Shown: piece after piece, positions 25,358 through 33,501 of the stretch
Layout of the letters: each line of letters opens with the position of its first letter
Position numbering within the stretch: the first letter of the stretch is position 1
NCBI RefSeq assembly: GCF_036075115.1
Contig: NZ_CP107958.1
Span: forward strand, 7,068,001 to 7,132,000
DNA from: Streptomyces sp. NBC_00377
Lineage (GTDB): Bacteria > Actinomycetota > Actinomycetes > Streptomycetales > Streptomycetaceae
DNA length: 64,000 nt
Reading direction: 5' to 3'
Translations under genes and position numbers: made by a program
The notes under the pieces: model-generated
Databases searched by the model: none
Told to the model about the DNA's origin: nothing
The model's input: only the letters and a program-made list of their open reading frames with translations

Positions 25358-27145
25358 CTATCCTGCCCCCTCGTCACCGAACAGGGCGAGGGCGGTGTTC
25401 ACCAGACCGATGTGACTGAAGGCCTGCGGGAAGTTGCCGAGGTGCCGGCCGGCCGTCGGGTCGTACTCCTCCGCCAGCAGCCCGACGTCGTTGGCCAGGC
25501 CCACCAGACGATCGAACAGGGCACGTGCCTCGTTCGTCCGGCCCGTCATGTGCAGCGCGTCCGCGAGCCAGAACGAGCAGGCCAGGAAGGTGCCCTCGTC
25601 GCCCGGCAGGCCGTCGACGGCCGCGCCGTCCGTGCTGTAGCGGCGCAGCAGACCGCCGTGCCCGAGCTCCTCGCGGACCGCGTCGACGGTCCCGACCACG
25701 CGCGGGTCGTCCGGCGGCAGGAAGCCGACGCGTGGGATGAGCAGCAGCGAGGCGTCCAGCTCGTGCGAGCCGTAGTACTGCGTGAACGTGCGCCGCACCG
25801 GGTCGTAGCCCTTCTCGCACACCTCGCGGTGCACCTCGTCGCGCATCGCCCGCCAGCCCTCCAGATCGCCGCGCAGCCCGGGGTACTCCTCCAGTGCGCG
25901 CACGGCCCGGTCGGCGGCCACCCACACCATCACCTTGGAGTGCACGAACTGGCGACGGCCGCCGCGTACCTCCCACAGTCCCTCGTCCGGCTGCCGCCAG
26001 TTCTCGCAGAGCCACTTCATCAGCGCGCACTGAAGCGACCACATGTGCGGCCTGGGGGACATGCCCGCCGTCCTGGCCAGCGACAGCGAGTCCATGACCT
26101 CGCCGTAGACGTCCAGTTGCAGCTGGCCCACGGCTCCGTTGCCGATGCGTACGGGCCTGGAGTCCGCGAAGCCCGACAGCCAGGGCAGCTCGCACTCGGG
26201 CAGCCGGCGCTCGCCCGCCAGCCCGTACATGATCTGTAGGTCCGCCGGATCGCCCGCGACGGCGCGCAGCAGCCAGTTGCGCCAGGCCTCGGCCTCGTCC
26301 TGGTAGCCGGCCGCCAGGAGGGCGCCGAGGGTGAGGGTGGAGTCGCGCAGCCAGCAGTAGCGGTAGTCCCAGTTGCGGACCCCTCCCGGCTCCTCGGGCA
26401 GCGAGGTGGTGAGCGCGGCGACGATACCGCCGGTGGGAACGTAGGTGAGCGCCTTGAGGGTGATCAGGGAGCGTACGACGGCGTCCCGGTGGGGCCCGTC
26501 GTAGCGGCAGCGGGCGGCCCACGCCTGCCAGTCCTCGACGCTGACCCGCAGTGCCTCCCACGGGTCGACGAGCGGCGGGCGGGACTGGTGCGAGGGATGC
26601 CAGGTCATCACGAAGGCCACCGACTCGCCCTCGGCGACGGTGAACTGCGAGTGGGTGCCGAAGTTCTCGCCCCAGGTGGGCACCTCCGGCACGCTGCGGA
26701 ACCAGACCGCGTCGGGACCGCCGATCGCCACCCGGTGCCCGTCGGAACGGCGCATCCACGGGACGACCCAGCCGTAGTCGAAGCGCAGCCGCAGCGTGCT
26801 GCGGACGGTGACCCGGCCGCGCAGCCCCTGCACGATGCGTACGACGTCCGGGGCCCGGTCGCGCTGGGGCATCAGGTCGGTGACGCGGATCGCGCCCTCG
26901 TCGGTCTCCCACTCGGTGTCCAGGACCAGGGTGTCGGGCCGGTAGGCCCGCCGTGTGCAGGGACCCTGCACGCCCTTGGGGGCGATGCGCCAGTGGCCGT
27001 TCTCCTCGTCGCCGAGGAGGCGTGCGAAGCAGGCTCCGGAGTCGAAGCGGGGCAGGCAGAGCCAGTCGACGGAACCGTCCGTGCCGACCAGGGCGGCGGT
27101 CTGTTCGTCACCGATGAGCGCGTAGTTCTCGATGCGGGGGTGCAC
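25358..27145 (-). CDS. glycoside hydrolase family 15 protein (trehalase/glucoamylase-like)
   Basis: Predicted 595 aa from GTG 27145 (NYALIGDEQTAALVGTDGSVDWLCLPRFDSGA is the start signature of this family). The N-terminal beta-domain (residues 1-210) is followed by the (alpha/alpha)6 barrel with RNWDYRYCWLRDSTLTL, a strongly conserved GH15 block. Near the end are QAFSHIGLVNTALAL and EEYDPTAGRHLGNFPQ, where the C-terminal catalytic Glu is expected. No signal peptide is seen. Mycobacterial relatives are trehalases, which makes trehalose a reasonable substrate. Confidence 0.88.
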   Translation of the reverse strand: MHPRIENYALIGDEQTAALVGTDGSVDWLCLPRFDSGACFARLLGDEENGHWRIAPKGVQGPCTRRAYRPDTLVLDTEWETDEGAIRVTDLMPQRDRAPDVVRIVQGLRGRVTVRSTLRLRFDYGWVVPWMRRSDGHRVAIGGPDAVWFRSVPEVPTWGENFGTHSQFTVAEGESVAFVMTWHPSHQSRPPLVDPWEALRVSVEDWQAWAARCRYDGPHRDAVVRSLITLKALTYVPTGGIVAALTTSLPEEPGGVRNWDYRYCWLRDSTLTLGALLAAGYQDEAEAWRNWLLRAVAGDPADLQIMYGLAGERRLPECELPWLSGFADSRPVRIGNGAVGQLQLDVYGEVMDSLSLARTAGMSPRPHMWSLQCALMKWLCENWRQPDEGLWEVRGGRRQFVHSKVMVWVAADRAVRALEEYPGLRGDLEGWRAMRDEVHREVCEKGYDPVRRTFTQYYGSHELDASLLLIPRVGFLPPDDPRVVGTVDAVREELGHGGLLRRYSTDGAAVDGLPGDEGTFLACSFWLADALHMTGRTNEARALFDRLVGLANDVGLLAEEYDPTAGRHLGNFPQAFSHIGLVNTALALFGDEGAG

Positions 27146-27399
27146 GCAGTTCCGGGTGCCCGGCGGGCCCGGAGCACAATCAGGGCTGCGGCCGGGCGGG
27201 TGAGGGCGGGCCCACCCCTGCACCGGTGCCCCGTAGGACGCCCCCCGGGTCCGGCGGGGCCTGGTTCCGTTCCCGGGCGATGACGGGCGCACCTGCGTCC
27301 GCGGGCCGCCGGATCCGCCGGCCGGCCGGGCGGGACGGCGGCCACGACCTCCGACGGCGGCGAACACACCCGACGGCGGCGACGCCGTCCGACCCGGCG

Positions 27400-28191
27400 T
27401 CAGACCGGCGCAGGCTCCGCCCGCTCGGTCTCGCGGGCGGCTGCCTGGGCCCGGTCGCGGGCCTCGCGGCGGACCAGGATCACCCAGCCGACGGGCACGC
27501 CCGCGGAGAACAGCCACCACTGGATGGCGTAGGCGTAGTTCAGGGCCGCGTCCTCGCTGCCCGGCCGGCCGACCAGCTCCGGGCTGTCGCCCTTGGGCTC
27601 CGGCGCCGTCTGTGCGATGTAGCCGCCGAGCACCGGGACGCCGAGGCGCCGGGCCTCCTGCTCGCTGTTGATCAGCATGACCTGCCGGTCCGGCAGTCCC
27701 TTGAGGTCCTTGATCCCGCTCGCCGCCGTCGTCTCGTCGGGCATCAGCCGCCCGGTGACGGTGACCTGGCCGCGCGGCGGCGCGGGCACCTTGGGGAACG
27801 CGGTCTGACTCGGAGCGTCCGCGGGGATCCAGCCCCGGTTGACCAGCAGCACCTTGCCGTCCGTCAGGACGAACGGGGTGAGCACGTGGAAGCCGACCGT
27901 CTCGTCGGCGTTGACCCGGCGCCTGACGACGACCTCGTGCGCGGTGTCGAAGGAGCCCGTGGCGGTGACGCTCCGGTACCGCTCGTCGCGGGTGACGGTG
28001 TGCCCCGGGGTGGTCAGCCGCTCCACGGGCACCGCCTCGGCGGTCAGCGCGTCGGAGACCAGCTGGTTGCGCGCGGTGCGCTCTTCGTAGCGATGCATCT
28101 GCCAGAAGCCCAGCCTGATCATCGTGGGGATGAAGAGGAGGGAGACCAGCGTGAGGATCACCCACTGCCGGGACAACAGGAAGCGGTACAC
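27400..28191 (-). CDS. SURF1 family cytochrome oxidase assembly protein
   Basis: Predicted 263 aa. Helix one is RQWVILTLVSLLFIPTMIRLGFWQ and the C-terminal helix lies in NYAYAIQWWLFSAGVPVGWVILV, with the SURF1 extracytoplasmic region between. Conserved motifs LGFWQ, NRGWIP and PNDETxAA-like positions are seen (VNRGWIPADA). It assists haem A-containing oxidase assembly. The GTG start at 28191 is chosen because homologues begin at YRFLLSRQW, but the codon lies in the arm of an 11-bp hairpin. Its neighbour upstream is a Zn-ribbon protein. Confidence 0.85.
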   Translation of the reverse strand: MYRFLLSRQWVILTLVSLLFIPTMIRLGFWQMHRYEERTARNQLVSDALTAEAVPVERLTTPGHTVTRDERYRSVTATGSFDTAHEVVVRRRVNADETVGFHVLTPFVLTDGKVLLVNRGWIPADAPSQTAFPKVPAPPRGQVTVTGRLMPDETTAASGIKDLKGLPDRQVMLINSEQEARRLGVPVLGGYIAQTAPEPKGDSPELVGRPGSEDAALNYAYAIQWWLFSAGVPVGWVILVRREARDRAQAAARETERAEPAPV

Positions 28192-28220
28192 CCCACGACC
28201 GTACAACTCGGTCGTGGGGT
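28190..28220. promoter_or_regulatory. hairpin covering the SURF1 start codon
   Basis: ACCCCACGACC (28190-28200) pairs exactly with GGTCGTGGGGT (28210-28220) across nine bases. On the minus-strand RNA the start codon GTG (28191-28189) has two of its three bases in the stem. It could mask initiation, or it could be a terminator for the upstream Zn-ribbon gene. Confidence 0.55.
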
Positions 28221-28298
28221 GCCTGCGCCCGGGTACCGGAAGCGGGCCCTCCGGTGCCGGGCCCCGGAGCCTCCTGGGCCGGGCCCGTCCGGGCCGGC

Positions 28299-28532
28299 TC
28301 ACACCTTGTCGACGATGCCCACCCTGCCCTCCGCGCGGGCGCAGTGCGCGCCGCAGTACCAGTGACCCTCCACCTCGACGCCCTGGCCGATGATCTGCAC
28401 CCGGCAGTGCTCGCAGATGGGGGCCATGCGGTGGATCGCGCAGGAGAAGCAGTCGAAGACATGGATCGCGCCCTGCGCGTGCACTTCGAAGGTCATTCCG
28501 TAGTCATTGCCGCAAACTTCGCATCTCGCCAT
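28299..28532 (-). CDS. 77-aa zinc-ribbon protein with four CxxC/CxxxC pairs
   Basis: Predicted 77 aa with eight cysteines at 4/7, 28/31, 40/43 and 60/64 (CEVC, CFSC, CEHC, CGAHC) and histidines between, enough for two zinc sites. The frame begins MARCEVCGNDYGMTFEVH; an earlier ATG would add a basic stretch that does not look coding. It is a common Streptomyces small protein whose function is not known to me. It lies upstream of SURF1 on the same strand, so copper, haem or zinc handling in oxidase assembly is a possible but unproven link. Confidence 0.8.
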   Translation of the reverse strand: MARCEVCGNDYGMTFEVHAQGAIHVFDCFSCAIHRMAPICEHCRVQIIGQGVEVEGHWYCGAHCARAEGRVGIVDKV

Positions 28533-28668
28533 GCGCCACAGGGTGAGCCGTCGCTTCCCCGGGGGCGAGCGGACGGCGGGCGAGTCGCGCGGCAATCACC
28601 CGTACGCACGGGTCGCGGGCCGGCTTCGCGTACAGCCTCGCGTGCTGCTCCAGGTATGCGTGTACGGG

Positions 28669-29670
28669 TCACCCGTCGGCGGGCTCCACGTCCCGCAGGA
28701 GCTGCCCGAAGGCCGCCTCGTCGACGACCGGGGTCCCGAACTGCCGCGCCTTCACCACCTTCGACGTGCCCGAGTCGGGGTCGTTGGTGACCAGCAGACT
28801 GGTCAGCCGGGACATGCTCGTGGCGACGTGCAGTCCGGCCTCGGCGGCCCGGTCCTCCAGCAGTTCGCGCTCGACCGACGTGTCACCCGAGAAGGCGACC
28901 CGCATGCCCTGCTTGAGCCTTTTGCCGTCTTCGTACCGGCCCGGGTTGGGATGCGGACAGGCGGGCCTCTTGCGTGACGGCCGCCAACTGCCGGGCCGGT
29001 AGCTGCCGTAGCCGCCGCCCGGACCGCTCGCCTGCCGGCCGATCAGCGCCGACGGCCGGTCGGCCCACTCGGTGAGCGGCCGGCACTCGAGCAGGGGCAG
29101 CCGCACACCGCCCGCCGCCGCGGCCCGCAGGCTGGGACGGAACGCCTCCGCCAGCACGCGCGCGTCGTCCAGCGCGTGGTGCGCCCGCTGCTGCACGACA
29201 CCGAAGTGGGCCGCCAGCGACTCCAGCTTGTGGTTGGGCAGCGGCAGCGCCAGCTCCTTGGAGAGCGCGATGGTGCACAGCCGCTGCCGTACCGGGGCCT
29301 CACGCTCCGCGCGCGCGTACTCCCGGGCGATCATCTGCCAGTCGAAGACCGCGTTGTGCGCGACGAGCACCCGTCCGTCGAGCCGGACGGCGAACTCCTC
29401 CGCCACGTCCCGGAAGAGGGGCGCGCCCTCGAGTACCTCGCTCGTCAGGCCGTGGATCCACACCGGGCCCGGGTCGCGCTCCGGGTTGACCAGCGTGTAC
29501 CAGTGGTCCTCCACCTCGCCGCGCGCGTCCAGCCGGTAGACGGCGGCCGAGATGATCCGGTCGTCCCGGGCCAGGCCGGTGGTCTCCACGTCAACGACCG
29601 CGTACCCCTGGGGATACGCGGTCGGCCACTCCGTGGGGGAGGACGCTGTCGTCGTGTGGTCTTCGAGCAT
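28669..29670 (-). CDS. DEDDh 3'-5' exonuclease with C-terminal BRCT-like domain
   Basis: Predicted 333 aa. The Exo I motif is VVDVETTGL, Exo II is VAHNAVFDW and Exo III is HHALDDARV, so all five catalytic residues of the DEDDh type are present, as in DNA polymerase III epsilon. Residues about 240-333 (GMRVAFSGDTSVERELLEDRAAEAGLHVATSMSRLTSLLVTNDPDSG) look like a BRCT domain. The arrangement suggests a DNA repair or proofreading exonuclease. The start ATG at 29670 is preferred; a GTG two codons earlier is possible. Confidence 0.9.
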   Translation of the reverse strand: MLEDHTTTASSPTEWPTAYPQGYAVVDVETTGLARDDRIISAAVYRLDARGEVEDHWYTLVNPERDPGPVWIHGLTSEVLEGAPLFRDVAEEFAVRLDGRVLVAHNAVFDWQMIAREYARAEREAPVRQRLCTIALSKELALPLPNHKLESLAAHFGVVQQRAHHALDDARVLAEAFRPSLRAAAAGGVRLPLLECRPLTEWADRPSALIGRQASGPGGGYGSYRPGSWRPSRKRPACPHPNPGRYEDGKRLKQGMRVAFSGDTSVERELLEDRAAEAGLHVATSMSRLTSLLVTNDPDSGTSKVVKARQFGTPVVDEAAFGQLLRDVEPADG

Positions 29671-29943
29671 GGTCACTGAGGATACGGGCCCCCACCGACA
29701 CCCCGCCGCACCCGCCCCGAAGAGGAGGCGCGCGAAGCCCTCACCGGCGTACGGCAGTTCGCGAGGCGCACACGCGCGTGAGGATGGCCATCGGCTGACG
29801 CCCGGCCAACTCCGTCCCCTCGCGGGGTGATTCGCCCCTGATGAGCCTATTGACCTCAATGTCGCCCGGTGCAGGCCCACCGTGCCTTCTTCCGTGAGCG
29901 TCGGTGCTGCGACCCTGCCCGCCCGGGTGCCATCCTCCGTCCT

Positions 29944-30654
29944 GTGACGGAACCCACCCACGCCGAGGCCCACAGCGGCTCGCTCGGATCACGGCTGAAC
30001 TGGCTTCGCGCGGCGGTCCTCGGCGCGAACGACGGCATCGTCTCCACCGCCGGCCTCGTCGTCGGCGTGGCCGGCGCGACGGACGACCGTTCGGCCCTGG
30101 TGACGGCGGGCCTCGCCGGTCTGCTCGCCGGGTCGATGTCCATGGCGGCGGGGGAGTACGTCTCCGTGTCGACCCAGCGGGACTCCGAGAGGGCCGCTCT
30201 CGCTCTGGAGCGGCGGGAGCTGCGCGAGCAGCCGGAGGCGGAACTGGAGGAACTGACCGACCTGCTGGAGGAGCGCGGACTGTCCAGGGGCGTCGCCAGG
30301 GAGGCCGCCGTCCAGCTCACGGAACGGGACGCCCTGAAGGCGCACGCGCGCGTGGAGCTCGGCATCGACCCCGACGACCTCACCAACCCCTGGCACGCGG
30401 CGTGGGCGAGCTTCCTCGCCTTCACGGCCGGCGCCCTGCTGCCCCTGCTCGCCATCGTGCTGCCCCCGGCGGACCTGCGCCTGCCGGTGACCGTCGCATC
30501 GGTCCTGGTGGCGCTGGCCGGGACGGGGTGGAGCAGCGCACGCCTCGGAGCGGCGGCGCCGGGACGTGCGGTGCTGCGCAACGTGGCGGGCGGGGCGCTG
30601 GCGATGGGCGCGACGTATCTGGTCGGATCGTTGCTGGGGGCGGCGGGGGTGTGA
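29944..30654 (+). CDS. VIT1/CCC1-family transporter
   Basis: Predicted 236 aa from GTG 29944. The family signature LGANDGIVSTAGLVVGVAGA and GSMSMAAGEYVSVSTQRD are both present. A soluble segment ELEELTDLLEERGLSRGVAREAAVQLTERDALKAH lies between the first and later helices, and hydrophobic helices run from about residue 158 to the end. The family moves Fe(II)/Mn(II) out of the cytoplasm or into storage. The 273-base gap before it has no visible motif. Confidence 0.9.
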   Translation: MTEPTHAEAHSGSLGSRLNWLRAAVLGANDGIVSTAGLVVGVAGATDDRSALVTAGLAGLLAGSMSMAAGEYVSVSTQRDSERAALALERRELREQPEAELEELTDLLEERGLSRGVAREAAVQLTERDALKAHARVELGIDPDDLTNPWHAAWASFLAFTAGALLPLLAIVLPPADLRLPVTVASVLVALAGTGWSSARLGAAAPGRAVLRNVAGGALAMGATYLVGSLLGAAGV

Positions 30655-30825
30655 GGCGCGGGCCGCCGGCGTGGCCCCGCGCCGCGGGGGAGCGGTCGCC
30701 CCGCCGGGGCCTTGCGCCGCGGACGCCGGTTGGCGGAGATCGCCAACAAGCAAGCGCATACCGTCGGTAATACTTGTGGGTAACAACGTCTAGCCGCAGC
30801 CCACCAGCGGTTCTACGGTGCCAGC

Positions 30826-31749
30826 ATGCCGAACCTGCCCGATGTCGTGCTGTGGTCGATACCCGCATTCGTGCTGCTCACCGTGATCGAGGTGATCAGC
30901 GTCCGGCTGCATCCCGACGAGGATGCGGCCGGATACGAGACGAAGGACGCCGCGACGAGCGTCGGCATGGGGCTCGGAAGTCTCGTGTTCGACTTCGTCT
31001 GGAAGATCCCGATCGTCGCGATCTACACGGCGATCCACGAGCTGACCCCGCTCCGGGTCCCCGTCCTGTGGTGGACGGTCCCGCTGATGCTGCTCGCGCA
31101 GGACTTCTTCTACTACTGGTCCCACCGCGGACACCATGTCATCCGCGTGCTGTGGGCCTGTCACGTCGTCCACCACTCCAGCGAGAAGTTCAACCTCACC
31201 ACCGCGCTGCGGCAGCCCTGGACCTCGTTGACCGTCTGGCCGTTCTACGTCCCGCTCGTCGCCCTCGGCGTCCACCCGGCCGCGCTCGCCTTCTGCTCCT
31301 CGGCGAACCTGGTCTACCAGTTCTGGATTCACACCGAGCGGATCGACCGGATGCCCCGGTGGTTCGAGTTCGTCTTCAACACGCCCTCCCACCATCGCGT
31401 CCACCACGCGTCCCAGGGCGGCTACCTGGACCGTAACTTCGGCGGCATCCTCATCGTCTGGGACCGGATCTTCGGGTCGTTCGTGCCCGAGGTCGACCGG
31501 CCCGTCTACGGGTTGACCAAGAACATCAACACGTTCAACCCGATCAAGGTGGCCACGCACGAGTACGTCGCCATCGTCAAGGACGTGAGGGCGGCGAGCG
31601 GTTGGCGCGAGCGGACGGGTCGGGTGTTCCGGGGGCCCGGCTGGCAACCCGCGTCGGCGTCGGCGTCCCCGTCCGTGTCAGGGGCGCCGGCGCCCGCTCC
31701 CGCACCCGCGGCCACCGCCGCCCCGGCCGAGGAGAGCACGGCCGCGTGA
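30826..31749 (+). CDS. fatty acid hydroxylase/sterol desaturase family protein
   Basis: Predicted 307 aa with several membrane helices and the histidine boxes of di-iron membrane oxygenases: HRGHH, HVVHHS and HHRVHHAS. The final 45 residues are a Ser/Ala/Pro-rich tail. Such enzymes hydroxylate or desaturate lipids or carotenoids; substrate is unknown. The next gene overlaps its stop by four bases (GTGA), so they form an operon with a lysoplasmalogenase-like protein, which hints at ether or plasmalogen-type lipid modification. Confidence 0.88.
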   Translation: MPNLPDVVLWSIPAFVLLTVIEVISVRLHPDEDAAGYETKDAATSVGMGLGSLVFDFVWKIPIVAIYTAIHELTPLRVPVLWWTVPLMLLAQDFFYYWSHRGHHVIRVLWACHVVHHSSEKFNLTTALRQPWTSLTVWPFYVPLVALGVHPAALAFCSSANLVYQFWIHTERIDRMPRWFEFVFNTPSHHRVHHASQGGYLDRNFGGILIVWDRIFGSFVPEVDRPVYGLTKNINTFNPIKVATHEYVAIVKDVRAASGWRERTGRVFRGPGWQPASASASPSVSGAPAPAPAPAATAAPAEESTAA

Positions 31750-32432
31750 CCCGCTCCCGAGCCTCCCGCGTCCTCCTCGGCGCGTTCGTCCTCGCGGCGG
31801 CCGTCGACCTGGTCGCCCTCGCGGTCGGCGCCGACGCCGGGCACACGGCCGCCAAGCCCCTGCTGATGCCCCTCCTCGCCGTCTGGGCGGTGCTGCGCGG
31901 CGCGCCACGCCTGCTCGTCGCGGCCCTCCTGTGCGGCTGGGGCGGCGACGTCATGCTGCTGCTCGACGCCGACCCCGCGTTCCTCGCCGGCATGGCGTCC
32001 TTCGCCGTGGGCCACGTCTGCTACCTGACGCTGTTCGCCCGCACCGGCCGGCCGGGCACGCGCGCCGCCCTCCTGGCCCCCTGCTACGCCATCGCCCTGA
32101 TCGCCACCGTCGCGCTGCTGTGGCGGGACCTTCCCGCGGACCTGCGCCTCCCCGTCGCCGTCTACAGCACCCTGCTCACGGCCATGGCGTACTCCGCCGC
32201 CACCCGGTCCGGTCCGGTCGCGGGCGTCGGGGGAGCGTTGTTCCTGCTCTCCGACACCCTCATCGCCACCGGTGTCGCCGACTGGCCACAGCCGCCCCGG
32301 CCCGACCTGTGGATCATGCTCACCTACATCGCCGCACAACTCCTGCTGGTACTCGGTGGAACGAGCCGTCGAAAGGGCTTCCGCCATCGGCCTTGCGCCC
32401 CCGGCCTTCGGCCGCTGACGTCCAGCCCCTGA
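31746..32432 (+). CDS. YhhN/lysoplasmalogenase family membrane protein
   Basis: Predicted 228 aa from GTG 31746 overlapping the previous stop. Most of it is hydrophobic in about seven or eight helices, and it has KPLLMPLLAVW and a WGGDVMLLLD motif with an Asp in the membrane, then ALFLLSDTLIA. The YhhN family (lysoplasmalogenase, TMEM86-like) cleaves vinyl ether bonds in animals; bacterial function is uncertain. It ends two bases before the convergent copD-like gene. Confidence 0.78.
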   Translation: MTRSRASRVLLGAFVLAAAVDLVALAVGADAGHTAAKPLLMPLLAVWAVLRGAPRLLVAALLCGWGGDVMLLLDADPAFLAGMASFAVGHVCYLTLFARTGRPGTRAALLAPCYAIALIATVALLWRDLPADLRLPVAVYSTLLTAMAYSAATRSGPVAGVGGALFLLSDTLIATGVADWPQPPRPDLWIMLTYIAAQLLLVLGGTSRRKGFRHRPCAPGLRPLTSSP

Positions 32433-32434
32433 CC

Positions 32435-33397
32435 TCAGCCCCTGCCGGGCAGCGGCAGCGCCGTCAACAGGCCCGACACCGCGACCACCACGCCCAGCGC
32501 GACGATCTCCACGCGCGCGGGCGAGCAGGCGGCCAGCGGGTCGGGGGCCCGGCGCAGCCTCGTTCGCGCCCACAGGGCGAGCAGGGCGACCGCGACCACG
32601 ACGAGCACCTTGGCGAGCAGCACCCGCCCGTAGGCCGTCGTGGTGAGCTGGTCGAGCACCGCGTCCGACGGCAACCTGCGCAGTGAACTGCACAGTCCGG
32701 TCACGGTGACCCCGGCGAACAGGACGGCCGCCACGCGCGCGTAGAGCCCGAGCAGCGCGGCGCCCGTATCGGCGCCGCCCCACAGCCGAAGGGTGCGGAG
32801 CGCGCTCAGCAGTCCGCCCGCCCACACGGCCGAGCAGGTCAGATGCACCACCGTCAGCCCGGAGCCGATCAGCGGCGTGTGTTCGGTCGGCGGGTGCGCG
32901 CGCAGCGCCTCCGCGAGGACCACCGCCGCGAGCGGCCACACCTGACGGTTCGGCCGGCGGGTGAGCGCGCACAGCCCCGCAAGGGCGAACGCGATCGCCT
33001 CCAGAAGTGCGAGGACCCCGCTCCGCGAGCCGTGACCGTGCGGCGCCAGCTCCCCGGCGGCCGCCGCGGCCGCGGAGCCCACGACCGCCGCGTACGGCGC
33101 CCAGGCGACAGGGAGGTGGGGCGGGGCGTCGGGCACCCGACGGATGAGACCGGCCGTGAACAGCTCTCCCACCTGCACGCACAGGGCCGCGAACAGCAGC
33201 GTCCGCAGCAGTGCGACCAGCCCGGTGTGCGCGGTCGTGGACTCCCCGGTGCCGTGCGCGGCGACGGACGGCCCGAGCAGCGGGACCAGGGCCGCGAGCG
33301 CCACCAGGACGAGCAGCGTCACCGCCCGGCCGGGGCCGCCGGTACGGCGTGCGGATGTGGTTGCTTCTACTGCTTCGGTCGGTCGTATGAGGGCCAT
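32435..33397 (-). CDS. CopD domain copper resistance-like protein
   Basis: Predicted 320 aa, about eight or nine membrane helices. The CopD domain covers the central part (VVHLTCSAVWAGGLLSALRTL ... VAAVLFAGVTVTGLCSSL ... YGRVLLAKVLVVVAVALLALW), with conserved His and Lys in TCSAVWAG and AYGRVLLAK. It likely moves copper or anchors copper oxidation at the membrane. The first 20 codons have unusual A/T-rich third positions (EAVEATTSA), so the start may lie further in at a GTG near VTLLVLV. Confidence 0.8.
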   Translation of the reverse strand: MALIRPTEAVEATTSARRTGGPGRAVTLLVLVALAALVPLLGPSVAAHGTGESTTAHTGLVALLRTLLFAALCVQVGELFTAGLIRRVPDAPPHLPVAWAPYAAVVGSAAAAAAGELAPHGHGSRSGVLALLEAIAFALAGLCALTRRPNRQVWPLAAVVLAEALRAHPPTEHTPLIGSGLTVVHLTCSAVWAGGLLSALRTLRLWGGADTGAALLGLYARVAAVLFAGVTVTGLCSSLRRLPSDAVLDQLTTTAYGRVLLAKVLVVVAVALLALWARTRLRRAPDPLAACSPARVEIVALGVVVAVSGLLTALPLPGRG

Positions 33398-33501
33398 GGC
33401 AGGATCTTCACCACGTCCGTCATATCGGGCAACTCATCATGAATCGCAATGAATCATCCGAATGGTCAGGACACTCGGGCGGGAGCGGGCCGCCCGGGGG
33501 C

